DNA from: Eudromia elegans
Lineage: Eukaryota > Chordata > Aves > Tinamiformes > Tinamidae
Assembly: GCA_003342815.1 (NCBI GenBank)
Contig: PTEX01000140.1
Location: forward strand, 2,042,048 to 2,106,047
Direction: 5' to 3'
DNA length: 64,000 nt
Part shown: piece by piece, positions 39,561 through 51,599 of the stretch
How the letters are laid out: each line of letters starts with the position of its first letter
Position numbering within the stretch: position 1 is the first letter of the stretch
The notes under the pieces: generated by a model
What the model was told of the DNA's origin: nothing
Database searches by the model: none
Seen by the model: the letters and a program-made list of their open reading frames with translations, nothing else
Translations under genes and position numbers: made by a program

Positions 39561-42500
39561 CAGCGATGGTGGCTGTCACCTCTAATGCACAGAAGGTAGC
39601 AAAGTTGTCCTGTTTCGAAGTTATGAATGTGAAGATGGGAATAGAAATTAGCAATTAGTGGAAAAGAGCCTGGTAAATTCTCCCTTTGAATTAAAAACTA
39701 GTTTCAGTTAATAAATCACTCTGTTAAGAAGCAGTGAGAATGTGTATGGGGGTTTCTTTCCACAGAAGAACCTGAAAATTATTATGTAGGATCCAAGAAG
39801 GAAGCAGCAAGTTCAAATATTGTAAGAGGAAGGACCTGAGTCACAGATTAGTGACTTCACATTAGAATGTATTCCACATACTACTGAATATATTTCTTGG
39901 TTATTTTGTCTGATTTGAGAGAGGTTGGTTTCCCTTATTTCAGTATCTCAAAATGACAGTTATATGAGATGATTTCTTTCTAGCTTCATGGATTCATTTA
40001 TAATTTAGGCTTTCATCACATTTGAAATATACTATCCAAGTTTATATGAATTTAATGACAACATGGAGGCAAAATAAAAATCAAAACACTGAGAAAGGGC
40101 AATATTATGGTTCTAAAGGCTGTGATTTCTTCTCTGACAGCTTGACATCATTAGTTACAGGGTCATGCACATCTTATTATCTGAATGTATTTGGATGATG
40201 TGGTTACTTGACTGTTTTAACCAGATACAAACTGCTCCAAGCATTAACTGCAAACATAAATATATATGCATGAAACATATGCAAAAGCAAGCAAAAATAA
40301 ATAGAACCTCTCTCATTTTCCCATAATCTATTGTACAGGAGTAACAGAAACATTTATTATTAAAAATAACAAATGAAAATGAAATGAAAACTTATTTAGA
40401 ACCTGACTTTATTCTGCCATTTTTATTCCTTATTCTATATTGGATTAGATTTTTATTAAAGAGTCAAAATAAGAAGGCTCTTTGGCCAGAAAGAAAGTTG
40501 TGGCCCGTGTTTATTAGAAAGACCACTCCTCTTTCCATATGATTTTGCAGAACATGGAAGACACATGACAGGCCAGACAAGCACTCTTGTACATATGCTG
40601 CCACGAAGCCTGTTTCTGAAAGTAGTTGGGTTTTTTTAATATTATTTATAAGTAACCAAGTACACAGGTCTAAGATAATGTCTCCTATTTTGTAATCTCC
40701 CTCTGAAGTCTAAGTATTCTAAGATTTTAGTGGGCTGAGAGACTGAGAGTGAAATAATAAATCTGAAAAAAGAAAGACAAGTCTAGCCAGAAGATAACAC
40801 TCTCAGCATTTTAAATGTTGTTGTATATTGCTTGCTAAAAGGTGGATCAGCTAATTTGTCATTTTATTTCGGATTTAGAATCTAAATATGGATGTAATAA
40901 TGCATTTAGGCATTTCTAGGCAGTGCCAGGTATTTAGCAATGAAGGCCAATGGTAAGTGATAAGCGTGAGAGGAGCTGAAGAGATTTACGAAAAATACTG
41001 AGCTACTGGAGGGGATATCTGAGTAACGAACTGCTCTTCTCATGGCCTTTCTGCTGGAGAGACAGAGAGAGAGAGGCTGGGTCAGCCTTAGGGAGTAAAC
41101 CTGTGAGGATATCTCGGAAGGATCCTGACCTGTTTACTCTGCTCACAGCTTGCTCACAGTTTGCCTTGTAAGGAGTAGACACTGTCCTCTCAGACAGATT
41201 TTTCTAGAGCAGCCATCAAACTACAAATAGCCAAGTTCAAGTGCATCACTTCCTGAAGACCTTGGCTTGCTTTTTTACATGCTCTCCTGTGAAATGACTT
41301 TGTGCTGCTCAGGAATTATTAGCCACTTAAAATGTGTATGAAGCTATTTCTTTTCACAGTTCCTCTGGTAGTAGTAGTGGCATCGGACCAGAGCACAGCA
41401 CTGACCCTCTGACTCAGGTCATGGTACTAGGGGCATTTGCATCCTGTTGCTGTTGCCTTCCTCTGAGTGCAATGTCAGTCCTGGCATTTCCCTAACACAA
41501 CTTGCAAGGCATTCACTGGACTCTGCAGTGCTGAGGATGGGTCATTCCTGAAGTTTTTGTGCTGGAGGGACTCACATTCCCTTGCATGGATTGATGTATC
41601 AAATAGGAAGACGTCTCATTCTCTCTCTCATCTCCTAGCAACAATAGGCATACGGAAAAAAAATTCCTAGTGAAGGATTACTTTCTTCGGCACATACCTT
41701 TTATAAGGCATTCATTATTCCATGAAAAAAACCACTTGCCAGTTTCTTTAAAATGCAGTATTGCACTTCTGAAAAGTGTCAGCAGAGGAAACAGTAGTAA
41801 GACTGCTCAAAAAAAAGCATGACAGGCTTTTTCAGGATGTTGCATTAAATACATAAGACTAATTGTCTGGCAGTGTTAACTTTTGCTACTAAAGCAATAC
41901 AAAGGCTCTTCTACTGATGTGACTTAAGTATAGCACTGAGCTATGCAGACTTCCACAGCCTTCAAAGATAGAGAAACAAAGCTGGAGAGAGCATGAAAAG
42001 CACAAGTGGTGAACTCCTCAAGTTTCAAGATTTGTTCTTTCTTCCCCTTTTTCTCCTCTCTCCATTCGGGAAGAGAGGGATGTCAGTGCTACGTTCCAAA
42101 CCTCTCTGGAAGGTACTCTCTGGAGTACTTGACTCATAATAATGCTGCTATTATGCTACTGCACTCTCTTCCTGAATTAAAATCCTCTCACTGCCGTCAG
42201 CAGAAATTACTACGGCAATATGAATGAAACAGAAACGTGTGTAAACATATATATGAGCTTTTCTCCACTTCCTCAGGAAAAGTAAGAAAATGCAAGATGT
42301 TTTTGAGAATGATTTCAAGAGCCAGAGTTGTGAGGGCAGGAGAGACGATGTGTGTAATACCTCCCTACAAGCGAAGACTTTCATTTGATAGAAGTCAACG
42401 ATAGTCACACAATAGGAAAATCCAAGTCTCATAAAATCACTCAGATATCATTAGAAACTCAAAGGCAGTAAGTTTGTTTTACCCTTCGAATGGAGCAAGA

Positions 42501-45500
42501 AGTCCTGCCATGTATACTTCTGTTTTTTTTTTCTACAAACTTAAGGGATGTGTATTTTTCTTTTTTTTTTTTTTTCTTTGATTCCAGCTGTATATGGACT
42601 GTACGCTCCATTTTACCTATTTTTTGTTGACATTCTTGCAATATAATTTCCATGATATTTTCCAGTCTGGAATTCTATCTAGAAGGTTGCTTTATTCTCC
42701 TCAGGATGTTTTGATTGGGAGATTTTAGCAAATGCATCTTTTTGATAATGAGAAGTCGTTCTGTGATCAAATCTCATATAGAAAGATAGGATATGAGTAA
42801 TTCCATTTTGCTTCCCTAGGCTAAACAGCCTGGTAGTGTTGGCCTGTGATGTTTTGCCCCTTTATGGCAAGTATGTTATTTCAAAAAAAGCACATTCAGT
42901 TGAAAACAAGATGAATGCAAGTTGCATTTTCTTTATGTTTTTTGTGTATTTTTTCCTTACAGGCATGTTTAAGGCAGTTTCTGAGACCTAGGAGTTTATA
43001 ACAGCTTTATAACTTTGTCTAAGCCTGGCACAAACTGGTAAAATAAATGCTGAGAGCTTTAGACTGATGCCTATTATTACTTAATCTATTATTCTAGTCA
43101 GATTCTCTATCATTTGGAAATTCAGGAGCACAAGGTTCATTTTCTTTAGGAATGGCTATTGCAGTTCTTGTCTGTGATTTGCTGCTATTCAACAATGTTC
43201 AATCTTCATTTGACAGACTTTTCCTTTTGAACTTGTATTTTCCTTTTGAATAGTATCTTGATAATACTGAGGACGATCTAGATACTTGCTGGTTTTTAAA
43301 AAATGTTTATGACTTATCAGTGAGTTCTTTCCTCTTTGTAACAAAAGTTCTTGCTCATCGCATTTTCTTTTTGGTCTAATTAATGACTTTTTGCAAGGCT
43401 TTTGTTACTGTTTACAATCTGGGAAGCGATCTGAAGCACGAAGGAGTCACAATCAATGTGCTAGGCTGTCTGGGATCAAACCAATTTAACGGGAAAACAT
43501 TTTCACTCTTAATGTGAACAGAACACGCATGGCAGCTAGGGAAGCTGCCCAAAGGCTATGGAAAAGGCTGGAGTGTGCCTCAGTCACCCACTGCTGGAGA
43601 GGCCCAAGGGAGAAGGGGCAGCGAACTGGCAGCTCATAGAGCAGCTGTCAATAAATTAGTCCCATGGTAGCTTGGGTACCTCTTTCACCAGGGCTTCTCA
43701 GCTGCCCTGTCTGCATTCAGCACTCAGTTTTATAGTGAAGATGAAATAGGTGGTGTTAAATGAATCCCAGTTTAGCTTTTATAACAGGAGTGTGAGGCTT
43801 CGAAAGAACAATTAAAAACACTGCTAAAAGCAGCAGCTGGACTCAGAGTTAGTAAATAAAGAAGAGAGGAAAAGAAATATAAATAATTATGAGTGAGAAA
43901 GGTAGAATGATAATCGTATCAAATGCAGTAGGGAAAAGGGCAACCATTCCATTGCTGGCACTCATAATGTTAGCAAAATTTAATGCTGCTGAGTGAAAAC
44001 AAAATATGAGATTTAACCTTTTGTAACCATTTTCTCTAATTTTCATTTCAGAAATATTTGCCACAAAAATTAAATTCTAAAAAAAGACTTGAAAAATATC
44101 TGTTGGTAAGGAGAATATTTTCAATTAAATAAAGGTGCTCTCATCGTGCTCACTTGGTCTTGTTTTTATTGATCTTTTTAATGGTCTTCTTAATGATGCT
44201 TCAATATTTGTATTGACTAGCTGACAGCATATAGCCTATATTTACACAACTGACTGACTCTAATAGTAGATTTTTATTCAGTGCCTACATTTTGCTAAGG
44301 CAAAAATCATATATAACAGGTGAGCTAGAAAATTCTCCTAAACAGTGCTTCTAAAGGAGAACAGTGATATATATCATGTAACCCACTTACAGTTTTTTTT
44401 TCTTTTTCCATAAAATAATGGAAATTTTCATATCATCACACATACAAATCATATTTCTGACCTCTCACATATTTTAGATGTATTGGTTTTGAAGTAAACT
44501 ATCAGCTAACGAAGACAAAATCAGATATGAAGACTATGAGAGAGAGGAATGCCAACAAGGGGAAGGGGACTTTATATATAACCTTGTTGTTTCTATGTGG
44601 ACGTGGGCATAACGCTCTGTGGTCATGAACTGAGAAAAAGAGTTCAGGTAATCTACTAACTGTATGTGTGGAAACATGATAGAGAAAGCAACTAAGAACT
44701 TCATACATGTATAATTATGTGCAAAACTCTATAATCAGGTACAGGGCTCTTAGTTCATTTGCCACTAATAACTAGATTTATTTTAAGGTTTGGACTGCCA
44801 ATAAAAAAATGCAGTTGACCTTCCTAGCCCAGACAGCATTGTAAGTTAGGACAACATTACTCAAACCATTAGTTAGGTCAGTTTCACATGGCATTTTTAA
44901 AAAATCAGAGAAAAACAGAGGAAAACCTCTTCATTATGAGGTAATGAGGTAACAGCACTACTGTAAAAATAATGGATGGTGGATTTCAGTACAGCTTTGT
45001 CTTGTGTCTCTGTCTTAATTTTAATTGATTCATATTGGATATTATAGTTTTCAGTTTTATAAAAGAATGAACTTACAGGTCACTTTGAAAATGACCTTGG
45101 GTCAAGAAAGATGAAGGCCATGTCAAGAGAAGAGACCAGAGGACTGCACATCAGAAGCCTCTCTATCTATTACATTGTGTCCTTCTGACACCTTATCAAA
45201 GTTATTTCATTTCTTTGTTCTGGTCCCCACCTTCTCAAGATCATCTTTGTTAAAGGTCTTTTTGAAACCTTTGAAAAACTATAAAACTTTAATGGTTTGA
45301 AACTTGGCCTGATAACAATTATTCTCTTTTGGAAAGCACATTTGTTAGAGAAGGTGGAGTCAGGTCCTATGGTGAGAAATAGTGAGCATTCAGCCTTGTC
45401 CCAAATGTTCACAGGAAAGGTTATATGCCAAGATCTAAAAAGAAAGGCTCCAAATTTAAGAGGGAACCAGAAAGAGTTGTTCGTTTGCCATACTGGTCTG

Positions 45501-48500
45501 TAATACAAGATTATGAAGGGGGAAATACCTCCAAAATAGTCGCAACATCTTGACAGCTATAGCACTTTCACAGGCCCTTCACCTGACTTCTGCAGGGAAA
45601 AGGACTGGGCTGTGGATTATGCTCCACAAACTGCTTGGTCATTTTGCACTCAGTGATTTTCAGATGTACAGATCTGGATTAGGAGCATATTTTAAAGCTC
45701 CGTTTAAAACACTTAAGAGATAAACTGAAAGTGGTTCAGCCAACCTGTTCTAATAGCGCAAGGTCTAGCTGACTCTCCTGCAGTTATGAGAAATATAAGG
45801 ATGACTCTGGTGGTTGAGAGGTCGTACAAGCAAGTTCTGTCTAACTTTGGAATAAGCAAGAACAATAGTTGTGCAATACATTTTTATATTTATTCTATAA
45901 TATTAAGATGGAAATCACTTAAAATTTCAAAATGTAGGAACTTTGCAAAACTGTGTATTGTGGCAATAATCTGGTCCTCAAATATTGAGTAAAAGTCATC
46001 ACGAACAAAAATCTAGGCTTACTGACTTAACTGCCCTACAGTAAAAAAGCATATTTAGGATAGCAAACAGCACTTAGCTCTCTGTTATTACGTAAGTAAT
46101 ATGTATAACAGGAAAACTTTGCTGTGAAAGGCACTGCCAGTTTCTTGGTGAAAGCCCCTAGCCCAGACAATTCAGGTACTTTAATAGAAAAGGATGGAGA
46201 TCAGCAGAGAAACCTGACGTCCCTAAACCAGTGATACGTAGATCAAGAAAAGAACAATAGTCACTAGGAGGTAGACATGCAGAGATTATCATGGATGACA
46301 GAGCTGTAATTACTTACTTCCTCTGACCATCTGCCCCATGGTTCCCTGGTTCCTAGAACTGAACCCTGTTCAATTATGCTCAGTACCAGGTAACCATTGC
46401 CACACATGGTTTATTCAGGTATATAGCTCAATACTATAGCGACAATTCGGGAGACAAATTTGTAATCTGAAACAATAGGAGTATATCCAGTATCACACAT
46501 TTCACTTCAGATAATGGTGAAGAAATGCAATTTTCAAACTCTCTGTTTATTATCTGCATTATGAAAAATGTCATTTCATTTCTTCACTGTATGTTTTTAC
46601 CTTGTGTGACTTGTTTCTTTAAGGTATTGTGTCCTGCATCTGGGTGAATCTCTGTTTACTGATGGCACAATAAATCTTTGATATGATCTCAAATCAAGAA
46701 ACTGCATTTATTGCTATCAAAGGATATTAGCTTGTATAGTCTTGAGATATGACAAAGAACCAGGCTAATTGGTGCCACTACTGAGTTATCTAGCTCTACA
46801 AATGGTAAACAGCATCAGAATTGGAAAAGAAAACCTCCTGGAGCATGAAAACACACAGGATGCAGACCAAGGTCACAACCTGTGCTTGCCAAAGGCACGC
46901 AATCTCTTAGAAAAAGAGAGAAATGTGTTTCTTAATGGAAGCTGTTTCATAATAGAATTTTACAGAGTGGGGAAGTGTTCACAAAAACCTTGAGCAAGAC
47001 AATTGGCTTTGTTAAACACAAAGGCAGGAGCGGCAGCCTGGATAGTCTGGAGAGTATCATTTCTTCTCCTCAACAACCACAAACAAATAAAGCAATATCA
47101 CTTAGTTATTTTGTTATCTAACTAGTAGTAAGAATGCTAAATAACCCATGATAATATAAACAAAAACTTTGCCACATCCTACGTGTCAGCCGTCATGCAG
47201 TTTTAACTCTGTTTGTGAGAATCTGTTTATTTTCTAAAGAGAAACCAGCATTTGACGCCATCAATAAAAGTTGCATTTCCCATTATTTTCTACTTGAATT
47301 GCTTGAAAAGCTTGACCTTAGAATTGTCAATAACTGTCCTTAGATATAAGATCAAGATTAGTTAAATTTTCAGTCTGGTTTTTTTTTTTTTTCTTTTTCT
47401 TTCCTAAGAATCCTTTCTTTCTCTTGTACACTAATGTATGGCTGACAGTCATCCTTGACATTCATTGTCAGGTTGATTTATATTAATTGGATCAGAGAGA
47501 GAGTTATCCTCTGTGGTTCCCTGTGGGATATGTCACTGACTTTTGTAACAACAACTGCTATATTTTTTAGGACCTCCATTCACCAGGCCTACAGCAAAGA
47601 TGGTAAATAACAGTGGCTGCACACTCTAATACAGTGTTTCTTGACTGCGGGTCTTTGTCATCACAAACATATGCCTGCAACAAGCACTTATGACTTTAGT
47701 GGAAACACCTTCAAATCACTTTGTCTATTACCAAGGATAAGGAAAAGGAAAAAGAGAGAATAGAGTAAACATAGTGAAACTTTGGAGTGGATTAATTAAT
47801 GACTTATCAATGACTCACTCATACCCATGAGCTAAAATCTTACATTAATTTCTTTTCTAATGACAAATATTGGACATTTCATGCATCTCTCATCACATCA
47901 CAACACATCTATGTGGTAGGCATAATTAACTGTTTAAATATTGATCTCTTATAAAATCCAAACATTCATTGCATAACATAATTTGAGCGTGTAGAGACAG
48001 AAATCTTTCACTCATTCTCAGCTCCTAAATACTCTTTAAACATAGATTAGAAGTTATATAAATTCTAGGAAGTATTTTAAGATACTGAAAGGTCACACAG
48101 ACGATAGTTCTTTGGAAGTATGGAAGAGGTAATCTGATCCTTACAGAAGTAATACTAAATATGCATTTTAATAACTGGAGAGTCATGAAAATTTTGTTAA
48201 TATTGGATTTTCACCTCAATAATGTTCAGATGTGAAGTAATTGTAATGAAAGTGGAAAATGCATGACAGAAATAACTACTGGACATGAGAAAAATGTCAG
48301 GAAACTTTTCTAATAGAAAGGGCAACCAGTAATTAGATTGCAAAATGTGGTAAATGTATAGTTAGTTTTGAAAAATAAGGTCATAAGATCCTTTTTCAAG
48401 TATCTGTGGAATCATACTGCTATTGCTTTAAAGGCAATTGAACCAAAGAAACGGTTTACCTTTCCTTGTACACCATCACAACTCTAAGTTCATCACAGTT

Positions 48501-50435
48501 AATTTTTCTAACATTTGTGAATAACTATTGAAATTGTGACATTTTGATTTTTTGTTGCATTGTGATATGCAACATAAACTTGTGCAGAAAGTCTTTGAAG
48601 AGCTCTGGTGTAAACAGCACAGAGGTGATACAGCAGTATATGCAAGTCTCTCATCACTACCCAGTTCCTGTTCTTGGTGGCCTCAGTTGTCTAGTACAGA
48701 TGGTCATGGGGATTTAGGACTCTGGTACAGTTGGTTCACACAGACCCCAAATTTTGACATTAGTGAGAGGCAAGGTCATGCAGCCAGACAAGCAGAAGAG
48801 TCATCCATGAGGTTGGATCTCAGCTTCACAAGCAGCAGAGTTGCCCAGATCCAACTAGGCCATAATCCTCGATCCTGGAAGTCTTTTCTGCTCATAGTTC
48901 CAGTATCAGACACCCAAGGATACTAAACTGTGAATGAGAGTCATTTGCCCTAGTAGAGACACCATGTGCTTGGTGTGTGTATGGAACAACCAGGACACTG
49001 TGGCATGAAACTGGGAGGTAGGACACAGTACTGTGGGACATCAACATCCTCATGGAGGAACAACTGGCAAGCAGGTTGGGCCTCCTCAGGACCTGTGTTT
49101 CAACAACCATATTGAACCCTGTGCATCAGCAGACAGATTTCAAGCATTAATAATTAGAGTAGTAGGTTTGGACAGCCAACTGAAGATATACATAAAAAAA
49201 AAATGTCCTATTATAAGCCAGTTGGCTTGCTGGATCTCCATCTGTGCAAGATTTTATGAGAAGAGAGAAAGAGAAATGGCCTTATAATAATGCAAAGAAA
49301 ACAAACACGGTATGGGACTTTTTTAAACTGTAGTTAATTGCTCACCTCTGTATCACTAGTTTTCTGTGGCACACAACCATTCTTTTGCAGCCTCTAATAA
49401 CTGGGTGCAGTAGATACGATGGTGGTTGAGTGGTAACGCTAGGACTGAGTCCCACCACTCTTAGATAAGGCTTTATTCATTTACAGCCTTCTATATTGTC
49501 TAATATTTCTTGCATCAGAAGGTGTTTGAATATTGTTAGACTCTTTAGTGAGAGAAGCACGGTGTGACCAAGAGAGGAACAAATAAATGTCTGCAATGAA
49601 TAAAAACTTCTACAATGCCCTGAGCAGCCCAGGAGATCCCCAGTGGAGTGTAGACACAGGGATGACTCTCCAAAGCTGTGGTGAACATAACAAGAGGGGG
49701 CCATCATGTTTAGACAGGGGACAATCAATGACACCTTTGAACGTGTACCTGTTTCTGCATGTGTCTGTGTTATAAAATGGCTAATAGCTCCAGTCAGCTC
49801 TCCCAGCCATGGAAAACACCGGTATATAGGTTCATAATCCTGAGAAAACTATGGTGCATAGAGTTCTTATATGTAGTGTCCTCTGTGAAGTTTCAAAGAG
49901 TTTCATCTAAATAATTTCAATGCAGGATTTGATTCTTTCCTAGTGGGATTGGCACATTAAAGTGGAAAACGTGTAAACCAGACTGCAGACAACCTGTGAC
50001 TTGATGACGAAATGACAGTAGTTAATATGGTAATGAGCGGCCTTCTGGTAATTCTTTACAATAAGTAAGTGGCAAAACATTCCTAATTTCTCCTCTGTAG
50101 TGTAACAGTTGCATTAGTCACAATTAATTACACGGTTGCTCCCATGAGTGTCAGATTTACATTAATTGTATAATGATTCATTTGGCTTCCCACCACATGA
50201 TAGTGTGCAACAGTTTAAAACCACCAGTAAAAAAGTTAATACAATTTGTCTCTAAAGTGCTTTTGTCTTAGCGCTAGCAATGAGATTTTAATTTGTGCAG
50301 TGTGTATGGCTTGCTCCTTCTGGCTTCCCTGAGGAAGATATACTGACATGAACAGGATAAAAATGAACTGTGAATATACAGTTTATCACCATAACAACAA
50401 CGTACACAGCAGCACTCCTTACAATTCTTTACCAT
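39561..50435. other. Intergenic stretch
   Basis: AT-rich sequence of about 10.9 kb. Poly-T tracts lie near 42560-42576 and 47380-47392. The frames at 48552-48926 and elsewhere have no recognisable domain. A weak likeness to decayed CR1 near 47500-47620 was not enough to call. I see no exon or RNA gene. Confidence 0.6.
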
Positions 50436-51011
50436 ACCTTGCACCGCTCTGGGCAGTCTGTTCCTGTGTACATTCACCCTCACAGGGAAGAAGATTCTTT
50501 CACATGTTCAGAATGAACTTCCTGTTTGCATCTGTTGCCTCTCGTCCTCTCAATGGACACCACTGAGAAGAGTCAGGCTCTGTCCTTTTTTGCACCTTCC
50601 CAACAGATATTTATGTACATTGACCAGATCTCACCTGAGCCTTCTCTTATCTAGGCTGAACCTTCCAGATTTCTCAGTACTTCCTCTGGTAAGAAAAGCT
50701 CCTGTCCCTTAACTACTTTTGTGGCTCTTTGCTGGACTCATTACAGTAAATCTCTTCTACTCTTCTACTGTCTTCTACTGGATGCACTAGAGGTGTGGAA
50801 CAGAGAGGAAGGAGCACCTCCTAAGACCTGCTGGCAACACTTTGCCTAACGTAGCACAGGGCACTGTTGGGCTTCTTTGCCACAGGGCATTGCTGGCATT
50901 TTCAACTTGATGTCCACCAAGACCTCCAAAGCCTTCTCTGCAAAGCTGCTCTCCAGCTCATTGTCCCCCCAGCCTGACCTGGTGCAAGGGGTTATTCCTG
51001 CCCAAGTGATG
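50436..51011 (-). mobile_element. CR1 LINE, 3' part of ORF2 and beyond, minus strand
   Basis: On the minus strand the order is that of CR1 ORF2's C-terminal region: a GGCAGGAATAACCCCTTGCACCAG-like start (near 50985), GAGAAGGCTTTGGAGGTCTTGGTGGACATC (the DLGVLVD equivalent), and the CTGCTGGCAACAC and GAAGGCTCAGGTGAGATCTGGTCAATGT segments. It ends in CCCTGTGAGGGTGAATG...GACTGCCCAGAGCGG. It is much more diverged than the intronic CR1 copies, hence older, and broken by many changes. Sequences are given here as segments with positions approximate to about 20 bases. Confidence 0.85.
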
Positions 51012-51033
51012 AGGCAAGTATCACCCTTACCTT

Positions 51034-51480
51034 TATGAAGGGCACAAAGCAGTATTAAAGGAATTACAGGTTGGTCAGTCTCTCCTAAGGCCCTGAGAAG
51101 GTGATGCAGCCATTAATCCTGGAAAACATTTTTGTACATGTAAAAGGCAGGAAGGTGACTGGGAGTAGTTCACATGGATTTGCAAAGCAGAAATTGTGCT
51201 TAACTTTGTGTGAGGGTTATGATCAGCAGCAAAAAATCCACTTGAAGACCAGTCATTAGCAAGGGGTACATGCCATTGTACCCCTGCAGCTGTTATTAGC
51301 ACTGATCCTGTTCAAGTCCCTCATGAATGACCTGGATGATGGAGCAAAATGCATCATACAGATCATACAAAAATGGGATAAGTGACTGATACACCAGAGG
51401 ATTGCACTAACATTCACAGGGGATATTCAGCGTAGAGAAAAGTGCAGACAGGAGTCTCATGAAGAGCAAAAGATGTATTG
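51034..51480 (+). mobile_element. CR1 LINE, reverse-transcriptase part of ORF2, plus strand (inverted 5' piece)
   Basis: On the plus strand it resembles CR1 reverse transcriptase. GAATTACAGGTTGGTCAGTC corresponds to NYRPVSL, and CATGGATTTGCAAAGCAGAA to QHGFTKGK. About 300 consensus bases then appear to be missing before CTGTTCAAGTCCCTCATGAATGACCTGGATGATGG (the LFNIFINDLDDG region) and ACTGATACACCAGAGGATTG (DTPEGC). It ends about where the adjoining minus-strand piece begins in the CR1 consensus, so both are probably halves of one insertion with an inverted 5' end. It is not coding now. Confidence 0.85.
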
Positions 51481-51599
51481 TGTTCAAACAAATCCAGGTT
51501 CTAATATGAATCTGAAATTTTCCTTTCCTAACATAGGGCTTCTATTATGAACAATATTGGGAAATAATACCTTGCACTTCCTTAATGGGCATCACAACC

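Noticed and set aside
47500-47620. Weak likeness to CR1 (CAAAGATGGTAAATAACAGT)
   Set aside because: Only short, scattered words match, and their order is not convincing.
48552-49290. Cluster of frames of 72-124 codons considered as a decayed mobile element
   Set aside because: No motif of a reverse transcriptase, transposase or capsid protein could be recognised.
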